NCBI GenBank assembly: GCA_030038645.1
Contig: JASHSR010000270.1
Coordinates: 1 to 18,739, forward strand
Origin: Gammaproteobacteria bacterium
Lineage (GTDB): Bacteria; Pseudomonadota; Gammaproteobacteria; Steroidobacterales; Steroidobacteraceae
Direction of reading: 5' to 3'
Length of the DNA: 18,739 nt
Shown: positions 1-6,818 of the stretch, in pieces
Layout: each line of letters begins with the position of its first letter
Numbering within the stretch: the first letter of the stretch is position 1
Made by a program: the position numbers and the translations under genes
Notes under the pieces: model-generated
Database searches by the model: none
What the model was told of the DNA's origin: nothing
Seen by the model: only the letters and a program-made list of their open reading frames with translations

Positions 1-1
1 C

Positions 2-325
2 GTCACCGCGGCGGTTGCGCTGGTGTTGGGTGTCTGGATGGTGAGCCGGTTCGAGTTCCTCACGTCGCTCGTCAACTTCGGCGCGCTGCTCGGCTATCTT
101 CTGCTGCACGTCTCGGTCATCGTGCACTTCCGGCGCGAGAGAAGCCGCGACTGGCTGCGCCATCTCGTGGCGCCCGCGATAGGGTTTGGCTTCATCGGCT
201 ACGTGCTGTGGAATGCGGAAACGGGGGCCAAGGCCGCGGGGCTGTGCTGGCTCGCCGTCGGCGCCGTTGTGCTCACCGCACTGCAATTGCGCAATCGATC
301 GACCGCGTTGCCGGGAGCGCGATGA
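2..325 (+). CDS. APC-family permease, C-terminal fragment (5' end outside window)
   Basis: This is the last 107 codons of a membrane transporter whose frame is open to the left edge of the window. Hydrophobic stretches alternate with a short basic loop: one helix around NFGALLGYLLLHVSVIVHF, a loop RRERSRDW, a helix beginning HLVAPAIGFGFIGYVLW, and a final helix AGLCWLAVGAVVLTALQL before a short polar tail. A helix with NFGALL and HVSVI, a charged loop, then a VAP(A)IG helix and a YVLWNA turn resembles the C-terminal helices of amino acid-polyamine-organocation (APC) permeases as I know them. The substrate cannot be read from this fragment. An amidase gene follows after 129 bases on the same strand, so import of an amide or amino acid is possible but is only inference. 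Confidence 0.75.
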   Translation, partial: VTAAVALVLGVWMVSRFEFLTSLVNFGALLGYLLLHVSVIVHFRRERSRDWLRHLVAPAIGFGFIGYVLWNAETGAKAAGLCWLAVGAVVLTALQLRNRSTALPGAR

Positions 326-368
326 CCTGTCGTACAAGTCCGGCATATCGAGCCATCGAGCCTCTCCA

Positions 369-396
369 TTGCGCGGCCTCTGCTATTTTGTATACC
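369..396 (+). promoter_or_regulatory. possible sigma70-like promoter for the amidase gene
   Basis: TTGCGC (369-374) and TATACC (391-396) are separated by 16 bases in the only AT-richer patch of the permease-amidase gap. An alternative extended -10, TGCTATTTT (381-389), overlaps the same place. Match to consensus is partial and the call rests on position alone. Confidence 0.25.
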
Positions 397-454
397 GTTG
401 CTGAGAGTGTGATCCCCCGGCCGGCGTCGACCGGCTCGGATGTAGGAGAGCCTA

Positions 455-1930
455 ATGAGCAAGCCGCCATCCAATGCGTCGATACCGGCATTCGACTTGG
501 CCACCAGGCTCGTCGAGCGGCTTCAGGCGGGCGAGATCGGCTCGCGCGAGCTGCTCGAATACTTCATCGGCCGGGTCGAGCGCTACGACTCCGGAGTGAA
601 CGCGGTGATCGTTCGCGACTTCGATCGCGCACGTGCGCGCGCGGACCGGGCGGATCGGGCGATCCGGCGCGGGGAATCGCTTGGGCCGTTGCATGGATTG
701 CCGATGACGATCAAGGAATCGTTTCAACTCACGGGAACCGCCACGACCTTCGGATTCCCGGAGTTCCGCCATAACATCGCAGCGAGCGACGCCGTCGTGG
801 TGGAACGGTTGCTGCGTGCGGGCGCCGTCATTTTCGGCAAGACGAATGTGCCGCCAGGTCTGATGGACGGGCAGAGCCAGAACGAGATCTACGGCCGCAC
901 GGTGAACCCCTGGAATGCCTCACGCACGCCGGGTGGCTCCTCCGGAGGCTCCGCGGCGGCGCTCGCGGCCGGACTCACCGCGCTCGAGCTCGGCAGCGAC
1001 ATCGCCTCCTCGATCCGCAACCCGTCCCACTACTGCGGCGTGTTCGGGCACAAGCCCACCTATGGCGTTTGCCCGCAGCGGGGGGAGATGGTGCAGGAAT
1101 GGGTCCAGGAGGCCGACCTCGCCGTCGTCGGGCCGCTCGCGCGCAGCGCGAAGGACCTCGAGCTCGAGCTGTCGGTCATCGCAGGAGCGGCCGGGGCCGA
1201 GGCGAGCGCCTATTCCCTTGCGCTGCCGAGATCGCGCCGCGAGTCGCTGCGAGATTTCCGCGTGGCGATGCTGCTCGATGATGCCTTTGCGCACGTGGAC
1301 GAAACGGTCCGGCGGCCGCTCGCGCAGCTCGGTGATTTCCTCGCGAGTGAGGGCGCGATCGTCGCGCAGGGGGAGCGGCCCGCGTTCGACAGCGAGGAAT
1401 ACTATCGGCTGTTCATGGTTCTGTTGCGCGCAGCGGGTGCCGCAGGCATCCCGGACGAGGAGTTTGCGCGGGATGTCGAGCGGGCACGTGACGCGGACGT
1501 TGGGACGCGGGACATGGCGCGCCTCAACGCATACGGCGCGACACTCTCTCACCGCGACTGGCTCCGGCTCGATGAGAGGCGCCATCGCTATCGTGAGGCG
1601 TGGCGGCGATTCTTCGAGCGGTTCGATCTACTGCTGTGCCCCGTGCTGTCGACGGCGGCTTTTCCCCACTCGACGGTACCGCCGCAGCAGCGCAGGCTCA
1701 CGGTGAACGGCCGAGAGGCGCCCTTCGAGGACCAGCTGTTTTGGGCAAGTCTCGCGACTCTCGCGTATCTCCCGGCGAGCGTGGCTCCGATCGGACTCAC
1801 ATCGGAGGGGCTGCCGGTCGGCGTACAGATCATCGGCCCGCAGTTCGGCGATCTGACGTGCCTCAAGTTCGCGCAGTTGCTCGAGGAGCGCTACCACGCC
1901 TTCGTGCCGCCGCCCGGTTTCGGGGATTGA
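455..1930 (+). CDS. amidase-signature (AS) family amidase
   Basis: This is a 491-residue cytoplasmic-looking hydrolase of the amidase signature family, which cleaves carboxamide bonds through a Ser-cisSer-Lys triad. The Lys lies in PMTIKES (Lys87), the cis-Ser in the Gly/Ser-rich GGSSGGS segment (Ser162/163), and the nucleophile aligns to Ser186 in GSDIASSIRNP, followed by the family-typical CGVFGHKPTYG. The C-terminal part contains the usual LPVGVQIIGP strand near the end. Length is normal for the family. The start ATG has a good AGGAG about 6 bases upstream. The residues before the nucleophile are Ala-Ser instead of the more common Gly-Gly. The tannase-like gene begins 46 bases after its stop, so the two are probably co-transcribed. 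The substrate is not determinable; AS enzymes include aliphatic, aryl-acyl and fatty-acid amidases. There is no sign of the GatA partner genes gatB/gatC, so this is unlikely to be the tRNA amidotransferase. Confidence 0.92.
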   Translation: MSKPPSNASIPAFDLATRLVERLQAGEIGSRELLEYFIGRVERYDSGVNAVIVRDFDRARARADRADRAIRRGESLGPLHGLPMTIKESFQLTGTATTFGFPEFRHNIAASDAVVVERLLRAGAVIFGKTNVPPGLMDGQSQNEIYGRTVNPWNASRTPGGSSGGSAAALAAGLTALELGSDIASSIRNPSHYCGVFGHKPTYGVCPQRGEMVQEWVQEADLAVVGPLARSAKDLELELSVIAGAAGAEASAYSLALPRSRRESLRDFRVAMLLDDAFAHVDETVRRPLAQLGDFLASEGAIVAQGERPAFDSEEYYRLFMVLLRAAGAAGIPDEEFARDVERARDADVGTRDMARLNAYGATLSHRDWLRLDERRHRYREAWRRFFERFDLLLCPVLSTAAFPHSTVPPQQRRLTVNGREAPFEDQLFWASLATLAYLPASVAPIGLTSEGLPVGVQIIGPQFGDLTCLKFAQLLEERYHAFVPPPGFGD

Positions 1931-1976
1931 ATCCGAGGCGCCGGCGGCGCATCGATCAGCGTATTGGGAGGTCCGC

Positions 1977-3623
1977 ATGCCATCGGGTCGTGGGAAGAAA
2001 GCTTGGCTGATCGTGCTCGGTGGGCTCACGCTGCTCGGGGGCGTGGCGCCGTGCCTCGCGGCGCCTGCTTCGGCTTCGGCATCCGCAGCCGCCCGCTGCC
2101 GCGCGTTGCGCTCGTTCGAGTGGCCGCAACTCGTGATCGAGGAGGCCCGCATGGTGCCGGCCGGGCCGGCTCACTCGCTGCCTGGTGAGGCGCCGGCAAC
2201 CGCACCGGGGGCGATCCTTCCGGAGCACTGCCTGTTCATTGCGACGCTCGCGCCGCGTACGGGTGCGCACGGACAGCGGCTCGGCATCGGCATCGAGCTG
2301 CGCCTGCCGATCGCATGGAACGGCCGCTTTGCCTTCGAGGGCGGCGGCGGCCTCGACGGCATCCTGCGCCCGAGCTACGGCTCGGTGTGGGGGACGATCC
2401 GGCCGCCGGCGCTCGCGCGTGGATTTGCGGTCGCTTCGACCGACGGCGGACATCGCAGCCCCTCGATGCTCGATCCACATTTCGCGCTCGATCAGCAGGC
2501 GCGGATCGATTACGCGTACAACGCCGTGGACCAGGCGACCGTGATCGCCAAGGCCCTTCTTGCGCGATTCTACGGACGCGCGCCGCACCGCTCGTACTTC
2601 ATCGGCTGCTCGAACGGCGGGCGGCAGGGGATGATGGTGGCGGAGCGGATGCCGCTTCAGTACGACGGCGTGGTCGCCGGCGATCCGACCTTCCGCCTGA
2701 CTCGCATCAATATCGATCAGGCGTGGAACGAGATCGTGCTCGCGCGGGCCGCGCCGAAGGACGCTAAGGGACGGCCGATCCTGAGCCGCGTCATGTCCGA
2801 AGCGGACCTGCGGCTCGTCGCGAATGCCGTCGTGAAGCAGTGCGACGCCCTCGACGGGCTCGCCGATGGGATGATCAACGACTATCGCGCCTGTCACTTC
2901 GACCCCGCGGTGCTCACCTGCCGCGGCGCGAAGACACCAGCCTGTCTCACGCCGGCTCAGGTCACGGCGCTCGAGGCGCTGATGGGCGGCCCGCGCAACT
3001 CGCGCGGGCGGCCGCTGTATGCCGCGTTTCCGTACGACGCCGGCATCGCCGATCCGGTCTTCTATCACATGCACTTCGGCACCTCGCCGAACGGCGTGCT
3101 CAATTCCGCGGATGCGACCCTCGGCTTCGGCTCGCTGCGCTACTTCAGCATGACGCCGCCGGAGTCCGGCTTCGACGTGATGAGATTCGACTTCGATCGC
3201 GATCCGCAACGACTCCTCGAGACGGCGCAGATCAACGATGCCGACTCGGTGTATCTCGAGACCTTCGCGCGGCACGGCAAGCTCATTCTCTACCATGGCC
3301 TCAGCGATCAGGGCGTCTCTCCTCTCGCCACGGCAGAGTGGTACGACCGGCTTCAGTCTGCAAACCGCGGCCCTGTCGAGCAGTGGGCCCGACTCTTTCT
3401 GGTGCCGGGGATGACCCACTGCGGCGGCGGACCCGCAACCGACGAGTTCGACATGCTCGCGGCGATCCAGGCCTGGGTCGAAGAAGGCCGCGCGCCCGGG
3501 CGGATCATCGCCCGCGGCAAGTCCTTTCCGGGAGTGACCCGCCCGCTCTGTCCGTACCCGACGATCGCCCGGTACAAGGGCGGAGATCCGAAGAGCGAAA
3601 AGAGCTTCGCGTGCGAGAGGTAG
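1977..3623 (+). CDS. tannase / feruloyl esterase family exported hydrolase
   Basis: This 548-residue serine hydrolase has a predicted signal peptide: basic GRGKK, a hydrophobic core at about 10-28, and an Ala-rich cleavage zone near residue 29-34. It is therefore probably periplasmic or secreted. The catalytic Ser212 sits in GCSNGGRQG, Asp444 in YHGLSDQG and His481 in PGMTHCGGG. Cys211 and Cys482 flank Ser and His, giving the CS-D-HC arrangement that defines the tannase/feruloyl esterase family, in which the two Cys form a disulfide. The lid carries CDALDGLADG (289-298), which resembles the family's calcium-binding segment. Known members hydrolyse gallate, ferulate or similar aromatic esters (fungal tannase and FaeB, bacterial MHETase). 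Which ester is used here cannot be told. GGGAGG precedes the ATG at a normal distance. Its location within a few kb of xylan-side-chain and xylose genes favours a plant-wall hydroxycinnamoyl ester, as inference. Confidence 0.9.
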   Translation: MPSGRGKKAWLIVLGGLTLLGGVAPCLAAPASASASAAARCRALRSFEWPQLVIEEARMVPAGPAHSLPGEAPATAPGAILPEHCLFIATLAPRTGAHGQRLGIGIELRLPIAWNGRFAFEGGGGLDGILRPSYGSVWGTIRPPALARGFAVASTDGGHRSPSMLDPHFALDQQARIDYAYNAVDQATVIAKALLARFYGRAPHRSYFIGCSNGGRQGMMVAERMPLQYDGVVAGDPTFRLTRINIDQAWNEIVLARAAPKDAKGRPILSRVMSEADLRLVANAVVKQCDALDGLADGMINDYRACHFDPAVLTCRGAKTPACLTPAQVTALEALMGGPRNSRGRPLYAAFPYDAGIADPVFYHMHFGTSPNGVLNSADATLGFGSLRYFSMTPPESGFDVMRFDFDRDPQRLLETAQINDADSVYLETFARHGKLILYHGLSDQGVSPLATAEWYDRLQSANRGPVEQWARLFLVPGMTHCGGGPATDEFDMLAAIQAWVEEGRAPGRIIARGKSFPGVTRPLCPYPTIARYKGGDPKSEKSFACER

Positions 3624-3867
3624 GCGCAAGGCGGCACGCGACCGCGGCGCCTGGAGCTGAGGCAGACAACATGACGCTCGGACGCATGGTCCCGCAACGC
3701 CCGCTGCCGAATCGCAAGCCACTGATTCGTGAGCCTGCGGCCGTTCGATCGTGACGAGGACGGCGTCGGGGTGTTCTGCCGCTGAGATCGGCACGCCGGT
3801 TGCTCCGGATTCCCGAGGCGGTCATCTTCGATGCTCCCGGCTTCGGCGCCATGCAGGAATCCTCCCC

Positions 3868-4062
3868 GTGACCGAGTACGACCTCTATATCAATGTGAAG
3901 AAGCCGGCCATCGGCATCTACGTGCGCTCAGGCGCGGGTCTCCCGGACTTCGCCCATCCAGACGAATGGGTCTTCGATGGCACCGCGCCGCAAGACGTAT
4001 TGCCGCCCAAGGTGATCGCGGGTGTCGAAGCCAACGGCCATGCGTTCCGGGAGCTGGGTTGA
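3868..4062 (+). CDS. small conserved-looking hypothetical protein, 64 aa
   Basis: I do not recognise a named family with certainty. The reading frame is open from 3751, but the first 39 codons look like random GC-rich sequence. The part from GTG 3868 reads as a compact globular protein (DLYINVKKPAIGIYVRSGAG then DEWVFDGTAPQDVLPP and a final EANGHAFREL). AGGA at 3855-3858 lies 9 bases before this GTG, supporting the shorter start. There is no signal peptide or membrane segment, and the single-domain size suggests a cytosolic protein. It is followed after 24 bases by the DUF2945-type gene, so the two may share a transcript. I recall similar short proteins annotated as hypothetical in other proteobacteria, but function is unknown. 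Confidence 0.7.
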   Translation: MTEYDLYINVKKPAIGIYVRSGAGLPDFAHPDEWVFDGTAPQDVLPPKVIAGVEANGHAFRELG

Positions 4063-4086
4063 CGCAAGTTGTGAGGACTTCACGAT

Positions 4087-4314
4087 ATGGCCAAGAGGTT
4101 CAAGGTTGGCGATCACGTGAGCTGGAATTCCGAGGCGGGTCGGGTAGCGGGCACCATCATCGCCATCCATACCACGGATTTCATCTACAAGGGTCATGTG
4201 CACCATGCCTCGGAGAATGACCCCCAATACGAGATCAAGAGCGACAAGACCGACCATATCGCCGCGCACAAGGGCGGCGCCCTCGAGCACGCACCGCGTC
4301 GAAGCGACGCGTGA
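4087..4314 (+). CDS. DUF2945 / HVA1 TUDOR-like small protein
   Basis: This 75-residue protein begins KRFKVGDHVSWNSEAGRVAG and continues with TIIAIHTTDFIYKGHVHHAS, then PQYEIKSDKTDHIAAHKGGAL. This pattern (a GDxVxW strand, a G-x-V-x-G-x-I strand, a YEIKSDKT strand and a terminal HKxxAL) is that of DUF2945, named the hypervirulence-associated TUDOR domain after a fungal protein. In bacteria these proteins are widespread, short and cytosolic, with no established role; the fold is a small beta barrel that in other families binds nucleic acid or modified peptide. GAGGA at 4073-4077 is a well-placed ribosome binding site for the ATG. It lies 24 bases after the 64-residue gene, probably in the same transcript. 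No promoter is evident in front of the pair. Confidence 0.85.
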   Translation: MAKRFKVGDHVSWNSEAGRVAGTIIAIHTTDFIYKGHVHHASENDPQYEIKSDKTDHIAAHKGGALEHAPRRSDA

Positions 4315-4549
4315 CCTCATAAACTACGGTATAAGTCCAGTTACGGCCGGCCCGGAGCGTAAGATATCCGTTCCGCCACCCGGGGGAGATCCGGCCACAG
4401 CGCGGGCAGGAAGGGCAGACCCGCCCGATCTCTGCGGCGTGCCGAGAGACAAGAATGAACAGCGGTTCCGCAGCCATCCTACCCGCCGTCAGCGTCGATG
4501 CGTCGCTCAGTGACCCGCCGCACCGCGCGGCACGCGGCACGACCGCGCG

Positions 4550-6304
4550 ATGACGGCAGCCACGCCACCGACTCGGGACGCATCGCCACACGAGGCGCCG
4601 CACACCCGACCACACCGGGCATCGCGCGACGCCGCGGCCCCGGCGGACGGGCGCTTGCCGATCGTCATCGGCGTCACCGGTCATCGCCACCTGCGCGAGT
4701 CCGATCTGCCTGACTACCGCGCGCGAGTCACCGAGTTCTTCGAGGGCTTGCAGCGCCGCTACCCCGCGACGCCGCTGCGAGTCATCTCGGCACTCGCGGC
4801 GGGCGCCGACCGCGTGGTCGCACAGCTCGCGCTCGAGCGTGGATACGAGCTCATCGTGCCTCTGCCGCTCGAGCCCGAGGACTACGAGCGCGACTTCCCG
4901 GAGTCGGTGGGCGAGTTCCGGGCGATCTTGCAACGCGTGTCCCCGGAGCGGGTGTTCGTGTGGCCGCGACCCGAATCCGGGAACGGCTCGCGCTGGTGCG
5001 AGACCCAGGCCGAGCGCGATCATCAGTACGCCGAGGTCGGTGCCTTCGTCGCCGAGCAGTGCCATATCCTGCTCGCGATCTGGGATGGGGTGCCGGGCGA
5101 GGAGGCGAGCGCCGGCACGGGCGCAGTGGTCGCCATGAAGCTCGGCCGCGCGGGCGGCGTGCAGACGAGCGCCCAGGCGGCGCTCGATCCGGACGACAGC
5201 GGACCGGTTTTCCACGTGCATGCCGTGCGCTCCGGGAACGATGGGCCGGCGGCCCAGCAGGTGGAATGGCTCTTTCCACAGGACGGTGACGCTCGGCTCT
5301 TCCACACCATCTGCGCTCGGCTCGACCGGTTCAACAGCGAGCCGGCGCGGACGCGCGTCCGCTCGAAGGTACCCGAGGCGGCAGGCTCTCTGCTTCCGGG
5401 CATCGGCCGCGATCGGGGCGGGGACCGGGCGCTGTCGATGGCCTTTGCGTATGCGGATCGGCTCGCCGCCCACTATCAGCGCATCACGCACCGCGTGCTG
5501 CGCCTGACCCTGTTGCTCGCGGCGGTGATGGCGCTGACCTTCGAGATCTACGCGGAGGTGCTGCCCGTGCGCGCCGTTCCGCTCGGGTATCTGCTGTGCT
5601 TTGCGCTGTTGACGCTGGTCATGATCTGGCACCGGCGGCTCGATGCGCAGGCGAGATATCTCGACTATCGAGCCCTCGCCGAGGGCCTGCGGGTGCAGTT
5701 CTACTGGCGGCTCGCCGGGCTCACCGACAACGCCTCATCCTCGTATCTGCGCAAGCAGCTCGATGAGCTGCGCTGGATCCGCGAGGGGCTCCGAGCCACC
5801 GGCGCAGCTCCTCCGCCCTCGGCGGCGCAACCGGAGCTGGCGCTGAAGTGCTGGGTTCACGGGCAGGCGGCGTACTACGCCGCGCGCGCCCGGCTCCACG
5901 AGCGGCGCATGCTGCGGATCGAGCGCTGGTCGCGCGTGTTCCTCGCGATCGGTCTGCTCGCGGCGTTCAGCCTGGTCGCGCTCTGGGAGCTGCTCGAGCG
6001 GCTCGTGACGTGGCATCACTGGGCGGTGCTGATCATGGGATTCGCGCCGGTGGCGGCGGCGCTGTGGGAAGCGTACGGGGAGCGCATCGGCGCGCGCACG
6101 CAAGCGAATCAGTACGCGCGATTCGCGGCGATCTTCCACCGCGCCGAGCGCTTCATCAGCCGGCTCGAGCTCGAGGAGCCCACTCCGTCGCGCCGCGAGG
6201 GCGAGCTCGCGCTGCTGCGCGAGCTCGGTCGCGAGGCGCTCATCGAGAACGCCGACTGGGTGCTGCTGCTGCGGGACCGGCCGATCGCGCTGCCGAAGGG
6301 CTGA
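4550..6304 (+). CDS. SLOG-like nucleotide-binding domain fused to two 2-TM (SLATT-like) modules
   Basis: This 584-residue membrane protein is built of three parts. Residues 1-35 are a Pro/Ala/His-rich tail. Residues 37-265 form a Rossmann-like SLOG/LOG-type domain, with IVIGVTGHRHL (38-48), ISALAAGADRVVAQLA (79-94), LLAIWDG (174-180) and GTGAVVAMK (189-197). These are the nucleotide-phosphate loop positions of the DprA/LOG/TRPM-like superfamily. Residues 300-545 hold two hydrophobic hairpins: TM1 about 315-335 and TM2 about 343-361, then TM3 about 461-481 and TM4 about 489-507. Each hairpin is preceded by a basic amphipathic segment and followed by a Tyr/Arg/Ala-rich helix (ARYLDYRALAEGLR; ANQYARFAAIFHRAERF), so the half looks tandemly duplicated. 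SLOG plus 2-TM SLATT combinations are known as nucleotide-sensing, membrane-acting conflict effectors. Assignment here is by motif and layout, not by alignment. The start has no clear Shine-Dalgarno sequence; TTG 4655 (residue 36), just before the domain, is an alternative. Confidence 0.8.
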   Translation: MTAATPPTRDASPHEAPHTRPHRASRDAAAPADGRLPIVIGVTGHRHLRESDLPDYRARVTEFFEGLQRRYPATPLRVISALAAGADRVVAQLALERGYELIVPLPLEPEDYERDFPESVGEFRAILQRVSPERVFVWPRPESGNGSRWCETQAERDHQYAEVGAFVAEQCHILLAIWDGVPGEEASAGTGAVVAMKLGRAGGVQTSAQAALDPDDSGPVFHVHAVRSGNDGPAAQQVEWLFPQDGDARLFHTICARLDRFNSEPARTRVRSKVPEAAGSLLPGIGRDRGGDRALSMAFAYADRLAAHYQRITHRVLRLTLLLAAVMALTFEIYAEVLPVRAVPLGYLLCFALLTLVMIWHRRLDAQARYLDYRALAEGLRVQFYWRLAGLTDNASSSYLRKQLDELRWIREGLRATGAAPPPSAAQPELALKCWVHGQAAYYAARARLHERRMLRIERWSRVFLAIGLLAAFSLVALWELLERLVTWHHWAVLIMGFAPVAAALWEAYGERIGARTQANQYARFAAIFHRAERFISRLELEEPTPSRREGELALLRELGREALIENADWVLLLRDRPIALPKG

Positions 6305-6317
6305 GGCAGGCAGCGGC

Positions 6318-6818
6318 ATGACCCACGGCGTCGGCACGGTCAGGGGCTCGGCCGCGCGCTCCGAAGCGCAAGACGTGCAGCTGCGCGCGGACCCTGCGCT
6401 GTTCGCGCTCCTGACCGAAAGCCATGCGCGTCTCGTGGGGACGCCGCTCGTTCCGGCGGGCTGCGGCCCGGTCTGGCTCTATCGGGATGCCCCCTTTGCT
6501 CTCGTCGCGCACGACACCGAGCCCGATCCGCGCTTCATCTATGCCAATCTGGCCGCTCAGCGCTGCTTCGAGTACTCCTGGGATGAGTTCGTCCGTTTGC
6601 GCTCGCGCCTGTCCGCCGAGCCGACCGAGCGGGCCGAGCGCGCGCGGTTGCTCGAGGCGGTCAGCCGCGACGGTTTCGTGCACGGCTACCGCGGTTTGCG
6701 CGTGGCGAAGTCGGGCCGCCGCTTCTTGATAGAAGGAGGCACCGTCTGGCAGCTCGTCGATGAGAGCGGGGCATTCCATGGACAGGCGGCGTCTTTCAGC
6801 TCCTGGCGCGATGTGTGA
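6318..6818 (+). CDS. MEKHLA-domain (PAS-like) single-domain protein
   Basis: This 166-residue soluble protein consists almost wholly of a MEKHLA domain, a PAS-related sensory fold first named from plant HD-ZIP III proteins and also found alone in bacteria. Characteristic features are LLTESHARLVGTPLV (31-45), the FALVAHDTEPDPRFIYAN segment (60-77), CFEYSWDEF (83-91), RLSAEPTERAERARLL (97-112), the GYRGLRVAKSGRRF stretch (123-136) and the closing GQAASFSSW. There is no output domain, so any signalling must go through a partner. It starts 13 bases after the SLOG-4TM gene and its last codons overlap the start of the GH67 gene, so all three are probably co-transcribed. Ligand and function are unknown. 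No signal peptide or transmembrane segment is visible. Confidence 0.88.
   Translation: MTHGVGTVRGSAARSEAQDVQLRADPALFALLTESHARLVGTPLVPAGCGPVWLYRDAPFALVAHDTEPDPRFIYANLAAQRCFEYSWDEFVRLRSRLSAEPTERAERARLLEAVSRDGFVHGYRGLRVAKSGRRFLIEGGTVWQLVDESGAFHGQAASFSSWRDV

Noticed and set aside
1956..3794. 612-codon minus-strand frame opposite the tannase-family gene
   Set aside because: Arg/Ala/His-rich shadow of a gene with signal peptide, CS-D-HC motif and good ribosome binding site.
4311..4335. Promoter for the SLOG-4TM gene from GTGACC and TATAAG
   Set aside because: The spacing is only 13 bases and the -35 match is poor; no other convincing pair was seen in 4315-4549.
4235..5632. 465-codon minus-strand frame opposite the SLOG-4TM gene
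   Set aside because: It is rich in Arg, His and Gln with no recognisable motif. The plus-strand frame has coherent domains and transmembrane helices.
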